Made by a program: the position numbers and the translations under genes
The notes under the pieces: generated by a model
Told to the model about the DNA's origin: nothing
The model's input: the letters and a program-made list of their open reading frames with translations, nothing else
The model's database searches: none
Source of the DNA: an uncultured beta proteobacterium
Lineage (GTDB): Bacteria; Pseudomonadota; Gammaproteobacteria; Burkholderiales; Burkholderiaceae
Reading direction: 5' to 3'
DNA length: 40,316 nt
Assembly: GCA_903843235.1 (NCBI GenBank)
Contig: CAIMOW010000038.1
Coordinates: forward strand, 1 to 40,316
In this document: one piece after another, positions 7,866 through 14,934 of the stretch
How the letters are laid out: every line of letters begins with the position of its first letter
Position numbering within the stretch: the stretch's first letter is position 1

Positions 7866-8657
7866 TTACTTTTTAGTAGCTATGATCACTTGGAAGTTTC
7901 CAAAAAAAACAATGTGGCGTTCGCAAGAAACCCCACCAATAGCTTCAAACTGCGTACAGGGGTCATGTGTGTCCCAGAGTGCCAATCCTAGCGGCTCAAA
8001 AACCTTAAAATAGGTCCAACTGAGAGCACATAAAATCCACGGAGCTGGCCGATGAAATTCAGCTAAAAATAATTTACCGCCAGGCTCCAAGACTCTTAAA
8101 GCCTCCCGGAGTGCCTCCCCTTTAAGATGATGAGGTAATTCATGCAGCAAAAAAAAGATTACGTTAGCGGCAACCGAACCATCGGCTAGCCTTACTGCTG
8201 TAGCATTTTGTTCTAGGTATTCGAGCTTATCATCGCTTCGCGCAAGCTTTCTTCGAGCGTTCTTCAGCTCATTTTGAATAATGTCAATAATCAGAACTTT
8301 GCTTGCCCCCGCATCTTCGCAGCTTTCAACAACTTTAGGAATGACATTACCAAAGGCACAGGAAGTAATCAGAACTTTTTTGCCACTTAAATTCATCGCC
8401 GATAAACCGCTAGTAATGATCATTACTAAGCGGTTATATTGAAATAAGAGAATTGCAGAAATAATCGGTTGAAAATCTACTAGCTGAATAAGACGCATAT
8501 TTGAATACAGGGGGTAGACATGGACCGTCTGATTCTCAGATCCGCCCATTAATCCACGAAGCATCAATGCGCCTCTAGTAAATGTAAAGAAAAATACCGC
8601 TATGGCAGCAGCCAAAAAGAATGTCGTGTAAAAACTATAAAGTAACCATACTGGCAT
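7866..8657 (-). CDS. rquA: RquA-type rhodoquinone biosynthesis enzyme
   Basis: 263 residues: an N-terminal membrane segment (about 5-27) then a class I methyltransferase fold of the UbiE type. The SAM loop is degenerate in the way typical of RquA: VLITSCAFGNVIP (95-107) instead of the usual acidic-x-G-x-G-x-G. It also has FFLLHELPHH (168-177) and AEFHRP (199-204), all close to the RquA pattern as I know it. RquA replaces a ubiquinone methoxy group with an amino group, using SAM as amino donor, giving rhodoquinone. The ATG has AAGGA six bases upstream. It is the last gene after frdABCD (49-base gap), which strongly supports the call, because rhodoquinol is the electron donor for fumarate reduction. 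A generic methyltransferase remains possible. Confidence 0.8.
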   Translation of the reverse strand: MPVWLLYSFYTTFFLAAAIAVFFFTFTRGALMLRGLMGGSENQTVHVYPLYSNMRLIQLVDFQPIISAILLFQYNRLVMIITSGLSAMNLSGKKVLITSCAFGNVIPKVVESCEDAGASKVLIIDIIQNELKNARRKLARSDDKLEYLEQNATAVRLADGSVAANVIFFLLHELPHHLKGEALREALRVLEPGGKLFLAEFHRPAPWILCALSWTYFKVFEPLGLALWDTHDPCTQFEAIGGVSCERHIVFFGNFQVIIATKK

Positions 8658-8706
8658 TATTTTCCTTAATTACTAAAAATACTTGGTATTACATCTAGAA
8701 AAGAAA

Positions 8707-9048
8707 TTAAATTTGGACCAAAATGACGGCCGTCCAAATAGTACAGACTGCTGCGACAAAATACAATATATACGCAACCATCTGATCTTGACGTAAGCCT
8801 AAATCATGCAAAGTAACACGCAAACGGTGCGCAGCATGCCATAAAAACAAGCCAATTACACCAAATAAGAAAATCTTAGAAAGCCAAATGCTAGCAAATT
8901 GCTGTAGATGACTATAAGTCAAAATAGTGGGTACATAGCCAACCGAAGCTAATAAAAACAATAGAACTAATATCGGCGCCAAAAAGGCGGCCAAGGTTCC
9001 GCCTGCAGCAAATAAACTCCAAAAGATCGGTTTATTGGACTTAGCCAT
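8707..9048 (-). CDS. frdD: Fumarate reductase membrane anchor subunit D
   Basis: 113 residues with three membrane helices. The start is the ATG at 9046-9048, overlapping the frdC stop as TAATG. A longer frame from 9099 lies inside frdC and is rejected. The N-terminus SNKPIFWSLFAAGG matches the FrdD pattern, including the Trp (residue 10) that lines the quinone site in E. coli FrdD. LWHAAHRLRVTLHDLGL near residues 70-86 matches the helix II-III loop. Together with FrdC it holds the FrdAB dimer on the inner face of the cytoplasmic membrane and binds quinol. SdhD normally carries a heme-ligand pattern not evident here. Confidence 0.88.
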   Translation of the reverse strand: MAKSNKPIFWSLFAAGGTLAAFLAPILVLLFLLASVGYVPTILTYSHLQQFASIWLSKIFLFGVIGLFLWHAAHRLRVTLHDLGLRQDQMVAYILYFVAAVCTIWTAVILVQI

Positions 9049-9443
9049 TACTGCATCACCCCAGACATAAATAGCACCACCAAAGAAACCAGCGCCCATA
9101 ACGCATAGTGCGCCAAGATGATGTACTTGCCCTGCAGAAATTCTTCACCAATTTGGACGGGTAGTGCCTTGGGTGTCACATTAAACCAACTGGTTGAGTT
9201 ATGAACTGCAAATATAAAAATGAGGAGTAGCCAAAAGGTACTCCATGGCCCCCTAAGGGATGCCAAGAAAGACTCATAAGCAAGCTGCCCCTCTGATAAG
9301 CGCTCTAGAGTACAAACCATCAGTAGTCCAAAAGCGCCAATGAAGAGGCAGGTGATTTCTCGAGACATATAGCGTAGATAACGCGCATTCTTAAAATACC
9401 AAGTCGTCTTTGAAATTTGACGAATGTAGGGAATGCGACTCAT
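9048..9443 (-). CDS. frdC: Fumarate reductase membrane anchor subunit C
   Basis: 131 residues, exactly the length of E. coli FrdC, with three membrane helices. The start IPYIRQISKTTWYFKN and YMSRE align with FrdC, placing a glutamate at position 29 where E. coli FrdC has the Glu29 needed for quinol oxidation. HNSTSWFNVTPKA (81-93) matches the HTKTWFELAPKA segment carrying His82. These residues mark a quinol-oxidising fumarate reductase rather than a succinate dehydrogenase. Its start overlaps the frdB stop by four bases. Confidence 0.9.
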   Translation of the reverse strand: MSRIPYIRQISKTTWYFKNARYLRYMSREITCLFIGAFGLLMVCTLERLSEGQLAYESFLASLRGPWSTFWLLLIFIFAVHNSTSWFNVTPKALPVQIGEEFLQGKYIILAHYALWALVSLVVLFMSGVMQ

Positions 9444-10183
9444 TTGTTTCCCTTCGGCAATAAATGCTCCTTAAACCAATCGACCGTACTTGCTACCTTC
9501 ACTTGCTGTAAAGCGCCCGCAGGATCAACTGACTTGGGACATACTTCAGCGCAAGCACCTACAAAAGAACATTCCCATACACCTTCGTTTGTGGCAATCA
9601 CCTCTTGTCGCGCATCACGACCGCCATCGCGCGAATCCAAGTTATATCGATGTGCCAATGTAATAGCAGCAGGTCCTATGAACTTCGGCTGCAGCCCATA
9701 TTCAGGGCAAGCGGCATAACAGAGCATGCAATTAATACACATGGAATATTGCCGATATTTCATCAACTGTGCAGGGGTTTGTTTGTACTCCCCTTCTTCA
9801 ATCGATTTCTTCTCTTTGGGAATTAAATATGGCTTTACTTGTTTTAGCTTTGCGATGAAATCATCGGCCACACTAACAAGATCGCGCTCGATCGGAAAGT
9901 TAGCGAGTGGTTCGACCCTAATAACTCCCTCATAGTCACGCAAAAATGCGTGGCAGGATAACTTGGGTTCGCCATTAATCATCATTCCACAACTACCGCA
10001 TACTGCCATATGACAAGACCAGCGGTAATTTAAGGTTGGGTCAGTGCGCTCTTTCACTGCATTGAGTGCATCTAAAACAACCCACTCCTCCTTGCATAGC
10101 ACCTCATACGACTGAAAATGGGGCTCTATGTCTGTTTCGGGGTTATATCGCAATACTTCAAGCTGGACTAGACGCTCTTTCAT
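9440..10183 (-). CDS. frdB: Fumarate reductase iron-sulfur subunit
   Basis: 247 residues with the three cluster motifs of the family: a [2Fe-2S] set Cys57, Cys62, Cys65, Cys77 (CHMAVCGSCGMMINGEPKLSC region), then CINCMLCYAACP and CSFVGACAEVCP for the [4Fe-4S] and [3Fe-4S] clusters. The first four cysteines fall at the same numbers as in E. coli FrdB. It carries electrons from the quinol site in FrdCD to FrdA. The ATG overlaps the frdA stop by four bases (ATGA), so A and B are translationally coupled and made in equal amounts. Confidence 0.93.
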   Translation of the reverse strand: MKERLVQLEVLRYNPETDIEPHFQSYEVLCKEEWVVLDALNAVKERTDPTLNYRWSCHMAVCGSCGMMINGEPKLSCHAFLRDYEGVIRVEPLANFPIERDLVSVADDFIAKLKQVKPYLIPKEKKSIEEGEYKQTPAQLMKYRQYSMCINCMLCYAACPEYGLQPKFIGPAAITLAHRYNLDSRDGGRDARQEVIATNEGVWECSFVGACAEVCPKSVDPAGALQQVKVASTVDWFKEHLLPKGNK

Positions 10184-11937
10184 GAATGCCCCCCCGAATA
10201 ATCCCGTACGCCTGGTGGTGACTTTGTAATCACGACGTCTAAATAATCTACTTTTGCTTGCTCTAGACCCTGAAAATAAGCCATGCTGTGACGCAGAAAA
10301 TGGAGATCATCCCGTTCTACGTAATCCAACCTTTGATGAGCCCCGCGTGATTCTTTGCGCTCTAGTGCGGATACAGTTAATGCAGATGCGCAATCTAACA
10401 TTGAGCCCAGCTCTAAGACCTGAAATAAATCTGTATTAAAGACATTACTCTTATCGTTCAGAATAACCTTCTGATAACGTTGGCGCAACTCATTAATTTG
10501 ATTGACTGCTTCTTGTAAACCCAATTCTGTTCGATAAATTCCAGCGTTTTTTTCCATCGTGTCCATCATCTCTTTACGCAATCCAGACATCGACTCAGTG
10601 CCATCCGTTCGAGAAAACAGTTCACGAATTTTCGCTTGTGACTGCCTAGCAAGCGCTTCTAATTTTGTGGTATCTGGCGGTGGCAGGTCCTTAATAAAAT
10701 CGACCGCAGATAAGGCGGCTGATTTTCCAAATACCAATAGCTCTACCAAAGAATTTGAACCTAAGCGGTTTGCTCCATTTAAACTAATACATGCACATTC
10801 ACCCGCAGCAAACAATCCAGGCAATATGGTAGCTCCCTTGGTATTGGTTGAGATGCCGCCCATCATGTAATGCACTACCGGCCTGATTGGGACAGCATCT
10901 TTGACAATATCAATTCCCAGATAGGCAATTGCCAGCTCACGCACAAGCGGTAAACGCTCATCAATGTATTTTTCGCCCAAATGCCGCATATCTAATAAGA
11001 CACATTCGCCCCATTGGGTGGTGACTGTATTGCCCTTTTGCAATTCATGCCAATATGCTTGACTGACTCGATCGCGAGGACCAAGCTCCATTGTCTTTAG
11101 TTGTGGTTTTCCTAAGGGAGTTTCAGGTCCCATACCATAATCTTGTAGGTAGCGACGTCCCTGTTTATTTAGGAGAACGCCGCCCTCTCCACGGCAAGCT
11201 TCTGTGAGAAGACTTCCTGTATTAGGTAATCCAGTGGGGTGATATTGAACAAACTCCATGTCCTTGAGGGGGACGCCTGCGCGATATGCCATAGCCATAC
11301 CATCACCTGTTTTAATAGCCCCATTGGTGCTAAATGGAAATATTCGTCCAGCACCACCACCTGCAATAATCACCGATTTGGCATGAAACTGTTTAATCAT
11401 GCCACTACGCATTTCCATTGCGGTCAAACCTTGGCAGCGGCCATCTTCAACCAAGAGATCAAGCGCAAAATACTCATCAAAGCGAAGAATCGACGGAAAC
11501 TGCAGGCTAGTTTGAAACAAAGTATGCAGAATATGAAATCCGGATTTATCTGCTGCAAACCAGGTACGCTGCTTTTGCATGCCCCCAAAGGGACGAACGG
11601 CAACAGAACCATCTGCCTCACGATTCCACGGGCATCCCCAATGCTCTAACTGGATCAACTCTTTAGGGGCTTCTGTAACAAAATACTCTACGCAATCTTG
11701 GTCAGAGAGCCAATCTCCACCACCGACGGTATCGTTGAAGTGCATCTCAAAACTATCATCGACCTTGACTACGCCAGCAGCACCACCCTCAGCTGCACAG
11801 GTATGGCTACGCATCGGATAAACCTTAGAAATAAGGGCCACTTTTAGACTGGGGTCAGCCTGAGCTACTGCAATTGCCGCCCGCAAGCCTGCTCCGCCTG
11901 CCCCCACAATAGCTACATCACAATGAATGATTTCCAT
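10180..11937 (-). CDS. frdA: Fumarate reductase flavoprotein subunit
   Basis: 585 residues with the covalent-FAD flavoprotein layout: Rossmann GAGGAGLRAA (12-21), the FAD-linking histidine in MRSHT (His45), the substrate loop MEFVQYHPTGLP, the active-site ELGPRDRVSQ with its catalytic arginine, NGANRLGSNSLVEL, and the C-terminal KESRGAHQRLDYVERDD. Over its whole length it follows E. coli FrdA more closely than SdhA (for example FGGMQKQRTWFAADK and QDYGMGPETPLGKP, from my knowledge of the family). It reduces fumarate to succinate in the cytoplasm. First gene of frdABCD-rquA, with an FNR-type palindrome centred 40 bases before the ATG. Confidence 0.94.
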   Translation of the reverse strand: MEIIHCDVAIVGAGGAGLRAAIAVAQADPSLKVALISKVYPMRSHTCAAEGGAAGVVKVDDSFEMHFNDTVGGGDWLSDQDCVEYFVTEAPKELIQLEHWGCPWNREADGSVAVRPFGGMQKQRTWFAADKSGFHILHTLFQTSLQFPSILRFDEYFALDLLVEDGRCQGLTAMEMRSGMIKQFHAKSVIIAGGGAGRIFPFSTNGAIKTGDGMAMAYRAGVPLKDMEFVQYHPTGLPNTGSLLTEACRGEGGVLLNKQGRRYLQDYGMGPETPLGKPQLKTMELGPRDRVSQAYWHELQKGNTVTTQWGECVLLDMRHLGEKYIDERLPLVRELAIAYLGIDIVKDAVPIRPVVHYMMGGISTNTKGATILPGLFAAGECACISLNGANRLGSNSLVELLVFGKSAALSAVDFIKDLPPPDTTKLEALARQSQAKIRELFSRTDGTESMSGLRKEMMDTMEKNAGIYRTELGLQEAVNQINELRQRYQKVILNDKSNVFNTDLFQVLELGSMLDCASALTVSALERKESRGAHQRLDYVERDDLHFLRHSMAYFQGLEQAKVDYLDVVITKSPPGVRDYSGGHS

Positions 11938-11942
11938 ACCCC

Positions 11943-11948
11943 ATTGGA
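11943..11948 (-). promoter_or_regulatory. Candidate -10 element of the frdA promoter
   Basis: Minus-strand TCCAAT matches TATAAT at four of six bases and lies exactly where a -10 should be (-12 to -7) if the FNR-type site at 11971-11984 is centred at -41.5. That places transcription start at or within one or two bases of the frdA ATG, implying a leaderless or nearly leaderless message. Inference from spacing only. Confidence 0.35.
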
Positions 11949-11970
11949 TAACTTACTTGGAATCCATGTT

Positions 11971-11984
11971 TTGATCTAGAACAA
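11971..11984 (-). promoter_or_regulatory. FNR-type palindrome upstream of frdA
   Basis: The plus-strand bases TTGATCTAGAACAA match the FNR consensus TTGAT-N4-ATCAA at nine of ten positions. The centre is 40 bases upstream of the frdA ATG. FNR activates fumarate reductase operons in many proteobacteria when oxygen is absent. A CRP-like site is less likely, because the half-site TTGAT is FNR-like. Confidence 0.6.
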
Positions 11985-12254
11985 TAAAAGAAGTTTTATT
12001 CACATCTGATACCTGAAAGAAGTGAAAGTACCTTGCATCTCATTAGAAAGCCTATCATTTGACATGTCTGAATAGAGGTCAATCATCTTTGGCAGTCTAA
12101 TTAATTCACTGAAGGCTTTGTTATGGCCTTGCAGGGCCTACTAAATTGCATTTCCCCATCGGGCCGCTATCAGATAATAATCTGCCCTTCACGCTATCTA
12201 AACATAGGAGGTAGTACCTGACTCATAGGAGGAGACATTCGTCAGCAGAAAAAA
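11985..12254. other. Non-coding stretch upstream of the frd operon
   Basis: No gene that I can support. The only structured item is one copy of a spacing-conserved repeat at 12157-12192. No ribosomal or tRNA-like folding was recognised, and no insertion-sequence ends were seen. Confidence 0.4.
12157..12192. repeat. Repeat copy A (CATCGGGCCGCTAT, 14 bases, CCCTTCAC)
   Basis: CATCGGGCCGCTAT at 12157-12170 and CCCTTCAC at 12185-12192 recur with identical spacing at 13368-13403. In this copy the variable 14 bases form a small hairpin, CAGAT-AATA-ATCTG. Preceding bases (GCCTACTAAATTGCAT) also resemble those before the second copy. Nature unknown: small RNA, mobile remnant or decayed coding sequence. 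Confidence 0.55.
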
Positions 12255-12428
12255 CTATCCAAATAAAGGTTTCAATTGTTTGGTAATGGGAACCATAATC
12301 ACCGAAGTTCCTTTAAAGGCTAAAGCATGAAGATAGGCAACCTTGAGCTCGCTTAGGGATTCCACTTTGGATGCATTAGCGCCATAGGCTTTACCTAAAG
12401 CAACGATAAATCTAGGCGAGTTTTTCTT
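12255..12428 (-). pseudogene. C-terminal remnant of a ThDP-dependent enzyme
   Basis: An open minus-strand tail of 57 codons, ending in TAG, reads SPRFIVALGKAYGANASK then VESLSELKVAYLHALAFKG and TSVIMVPI. This is the end of the thiamine-diphosphate-enzyme C domain, in which the D/S-P-x-F-x-x-L-A-x-A-Y-G-A helix is followed by a x-L-x-x-A-x-x-x-A-L helix and a final G-x-x-V-I-x-V strand. The frame is blocked by a stop just upstream (12429-12431), and no ThDP-binding GDG motif is found nearby. I take it for a truncated, dead gene. The parent could be an acetolactate-synthase-like or IolD-like enzyme; that part is a guess. Confidence 0.45.
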
Positions 12429-12491
12429 CTAGAGCGTATATCAATAAGACGGGGAATTTGCAGATCTAGTAGAAGCATGAAGACCTGCTAA

Positions 12492-12686
12492 TCTCCTCCA
12501 ATAACGGCCTTGAATACAACCTCCGTTAGCAATATTTATTTAGAACACGGGGTGGAAGTAAAACATCATCTCATTGACTATATCCAGAAAAAAGGCCTAC
12601 AAAATATCACTGGGTACATTCTAGGCAACAACAGAAAAATGCTGCGCTTGGTAAAACAGCTGGGCGTTCATACAAATACACTCTAA
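12492..12686 (+). pseudogene. C-terminal remnant of a GNAT acetyltransferase
   Basis: Plus-strand frame opening after TAA at 12489-12491 and closing with TAA at 12684-12686. Its centre reads GVEVKHHLIDYIQKKGLQNI then TGYILGNNRKMLRLVKQLGV, matching the end of a GNAT domain as in Pat-type protein acetyltransferases: x-L-I-x-Y-A-x-x-K-G, then G-x-V-L-x-x-N-x-x-M-L-x-L-x-x-x-L-G-F. The acetyl-CoA loop upstream (Q/R-x-x-G-x-G) is absent and the final Gly-Phe is Gly-Val, so it is most likely a decayed fragment. Confidence 0.5.
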
Positions 12687-12740
12687 AATGATTCTGAGTT
12701 AAAAATCATTAGCCTAGAACTTTAAAAATAACTTAAGACT

Positions 12741-13277
12741 ATGAAATTAAATCCAAGTCTTTCAACTCTCATTTTTATTGACTTACAAAGTCGACTAATG
12801 CCATCAATCAACGATGGGAATGAGGTTTTAAAAAAATGCATCCGAATCGCCAAGATAGCAATGCTTCTAAAGGTGCCCATCATTGGCACAGAGCAAAGTC
12901 CGCATAGTCTAGGTCATAACGTAGATGAAATTACTCAGTTTTGCCAAAACATAGTCTCTAAGGACCATTTCGATGCCTGCCAGGATGACTTAATTAAAGC
13001 GCTACCAAGAGATAGGAAGCATCTAGTCCTTGCTGGATGTGAGGCCCATGTATGTGTAATGCAAACTGCCTTAGAGTTATTGCGCCAAAAATACCAAGTT
13101 TTTTTCTTGGTTGACGCGATAGGCTCGCGTAGATCTTTGGATAAAGATATTGCCCTTCAAAGACTTTACTCTGCGGGTGCGATCCCTCTAACAGTTGAAA
13201 TGCTGGCATTTGAGTGGTTGGGATCTGCAACTAACCCTTCTTTTAAAGAGGTACTGAACCTTCTTAAGGAGCAATAA
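12741..13277 (+). CDS. Isochorismatase-family cysteine hydrolase
   Basis: 178 residues, full length for the isochorismatase-like hydrolases of the YcaC type. The catalytic triad is visible: Asp14 in FIDLQ, Lys74 in IVSKDHFDA, and Cys105 in GCEAHVCVMQTA, preceded by the cis-peptide-like AGCEAHV turn. Family members cleave C-N or C-O bonds in small amides, ureides or isochorismate; the substrate cannot be read here. No Shine-Dalgarno is obvious before the ATG. It stands alone on the plus strand between gene debris and the cytochrome pair. Confidence 0.88.
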   Translation: MKLNPSLSTLIFIDLQSRLMPSINDGNEVLKKCIRIAKIAMLLKVPIIGTEQSPHSLGHNVDEITQFCQNIVSKDHFDACQDDLIKALPRDRKHLVLAGCEAHVCVMQTALELLRQKYQVFFLVDAIGSRRSLDKDIALQRLYSAGAIPLTVEMLAFEWLGSATNPSFKEVLNLLKEQ

Positions 13278-13327
13278 ATAAAAAGATTTAGACCTAACGC
13301 CAAAAACCCTGGGTCGCATAGCTGACC

Positions 13328-13403
13328 GTCTAGTATTGACTCTAGCTAGCCTATTTACTTGAATTTGCATCGGGCCGCTATGCAATGGTGAATTTCCCTT
13401 CAC
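13328..13403. repeat. Repeat copy B with promoter-like head and hairpin
   Basis: Contains GTATTGACT and CTATTTACTT in common with copy C (15128-15169), then CATCGGGCCGCTAT (13368-13381) and CCCTTCAC (13396-13403) in common with copy A. On the plus strand TTGACT (13336-13341) and TTGAAT (13359-13364) stand 17 bases apart, like -35 and -10 boxes. GGTGAA-TTTCCC-TTCACC (13387-13404) forms a hairpin after it. It lies between two convergent genes, where no promoter is expected. Could be a small RNA gene; read on the minus strand it could instead be old coding sequence. Confidence 0.5.
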
Positions 13404-13545
13404 CCCAATCGAGCCCCGCAGGCAAATGCCGATCCATAAGAAACAGTAGTCAGATAGCAAAAATTAGACTGACAGTCAGAATCAGTCATAGATTGGAAGT
13501 TCCTAAATTTCTACTCCTAATTTATGTGGAACCATAAAGAATCTT

Positions 13546-14235
13546 TCATTTATCTACCGGCATTCTAGAAACATAGTCTGCAACAGCTTCAAGATCTTCT
13601 TTCGAATATGGCTTAAGTACTTTAACCATGTCTGGATTGGCATTACCTCTTTTTTTAGTCTGAATATATACAAGCTCCCGCAATATATATTTGTAGTATT
13701 GCCCTGCAATGAGAGGAATAAACTTCTTTGCATTTCCCACCCCCTGATTGCCATGACAGACTGCGCAATCTTTTAGGTAAAGGGTTTGACCTTTTGCCAA
13801 TTCATTGCCGAGGCCAATCCCTATAGTATTTGGCTGAATGGGCACAGACTCAAGATAGGCAGCTATATCAGCAATTTCTTGGGTACTCAATACATGTTCA
13901 TCAGAATACGGCTCCATTTTTGGATTTTTTCTAACGCCAGACCTAATATCGGTTATCTGCTCAATTAAGACTGTGGAATACTGTCCAGCTAAACGTGGGT
14001 AAGCACCACTTGGAGTTCCAATTGCGCCATTCTTATGACAACCTTGGCAAATCTTAAAAGCCTCGGCCCCAGAAATGGGGCTGCCCTTCAGTTGGAGGGC
14101 CTCCAACTTTTCACCGCTTAATTGGTTCCAAGTAGACGTCGAACCTTCAATACTTTTTACGGGTTTATCTTGCGCAAAAAGAGGCGTCGATAAGGCCACG
14201 AAAAACAAAAAAAGTGGAGCGATTACTCTATACAT
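13546..14235 (-). CDS. Di-heme cytochrome c, c4-like
   Basis: 229 residues, signal peptide (1-21) and two cytochrome c domains with heme sites CQGCH (63-67) and CAVCH (157-161). Each is followed by a P-x-L/I-A-G-Q-Y motif (YPRLAGQYSTVL, IPLIAGQYYKYI) as in cytochromes c4, and by Met-containing loops (PKMEPYS, NPDMVKVLKPYS) for the sixth ligand. It should be a periplasmic electron carrier. It is the second gene of a pair with 14266-14853 and probably shares its FNR-type promoter. Confidence 0.88.
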   Translation of the reverse strand: MYRVIAPLFLFFVALSTPLFAQDKPVKSIEGSTSTWNQLSGEKLEALQLKGSPISGAEAFKICQGCHKNGAIGTPSGAYPRLAGQYSTVLIEQITDIRSGVRKNPKMEPYSDEHVLSTQEIADIAAYLESVPIQPNTIGIGLGNELAKGQTLYLKDCAVCHGNQGVGNAKKFIPLIAGQYYKYILRELVYIQTKKRGNANPDMVKVLKPYSKEDLEAVADYVSRMPVDK

Positions 14236-14265
14236 AGATTTCTCCTATTGCCATGGAAAACACGG

Positions 14266-14853
14266 TTACAGTCCAGACAGATATTCAGACACATCATTAA
14301 TTTGAGCTTCCGTCATTCTTTTAGTGGTCTCACGCATTAAGCGAGCCGATTCTTGAGTATGAAAGTCGCTCTTAAATTTATTCAATTGGCCAACCAAATA
14401 CTCTTTATGCTGACCTGCCAATCTAGGGAAACGACTATTACCTACACCACTAGGTTCGTGGCAGCCCGCACAAGCCGGTAAACCCTTATCCTCATCACCA
14501 TCAAGGTATATCCCTTTGCCGATCTCGGCTGCTTTGGGGTTCGTTATCTTATCGGAGTTTGGTTTTTGTTTTCCAAAATACATTCCCAAATCCTTAAACT
14601 GGCTCGCATCAACATTCGAAATTATGGGTGCCATGATGTCACTTTTTCTTTTCCCAGAAGAAAAATCTTTTAATTCGCGAACAATGTAACTAGGATCGCG
14701 GCCTGCCAACTTTGGAATATTCTGAGCTGTGCTATTACCATCTTCTCCATGACATGTCGCACAGATCTTAATGGTGTCCTCCAAAGTCGCAGCGCTTACA
14801 TAGGTATAGGCATAGAAAGCAAAATTGAGAAAAATGATGAATTGAAGAATCAA
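14266..14853 (-). CDS. Di-heme cytochrome c, c4-like
   Basis: 195 residues: hydrophobic signal segment (about 1-21), heme sites CATCH (31-35) and CAGCH (128-132), each followed by the c4-type PKLAGRDPSYI and PRLAGQHKEYLVGQL segments. Methionines in SDIMAPIIS and ARLMRETTKRM are possible sixth ligands. The start is a TTG without a clear Shine-Dalgarno; a TAA two codons upstream rules out a longer frame. Thirty bases separate it from the downstream c4-like gene, so the two form an operon. The promoter carries an exact FNR box, pointing to expression when oxygen is low. Confidence 0.88.
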   Translation of the reverse strand: MILQFIIFLNFAFYAYTYVSAATLEDTIKICATCHGEDGNSTAQNIPKLAGRDPSYIVRELKDFSSGKRKSDIMAPIISNVDASQFKDLGMYFGKQKPNSDKITNPKAAEIGKGIYLDGDEDKGLPACAGCHEPSGVGNSRFPRLAGQHKEYLVGQLNKFKSDFHTQESARLMRETTKRMTEAQINDVSEYLSGL

Positions 14854-14907
14854 TTTTTAAAAAAACAAACCCATATTCAATATTCCTCAATCCGTTGAAT
14901 TTGATTG

Positions 14908-14913
14908 AATATA
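14908..14913 (-). promoter_or_regulatory. -10 element of the c4-like cytochrome operon
   Basis: Minus-strand TATATT matches TATAAT at five of six bases. Relative to the FNR box centre (between 14941 and 14942) it sits at -13 to -8, within one base of the ideal for an FNR class II promoter. Start of transcription is then near 14901, giving a leader of about 48 bases. Confidence 0.55.
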
Positions 14914-14934
14914 TTCCCTCATCATGAATTGAAT

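Noticed and set aside
9049-9099. Longer N-terminus for FrdD reading into frdC
   Set aside because: The added residues have no counterpart in FrdD, and the ATG at 9048 overlaps the frdC stop in a normal coupled arrangement.
9440-11937. Reading the operon as succinate dehydrogenase sdhAB
   Set aside because: The two anchor proteins match FrdC and FrdD, gene order is A-B-C-D, and the flavoprotein follows FrdA throughout.
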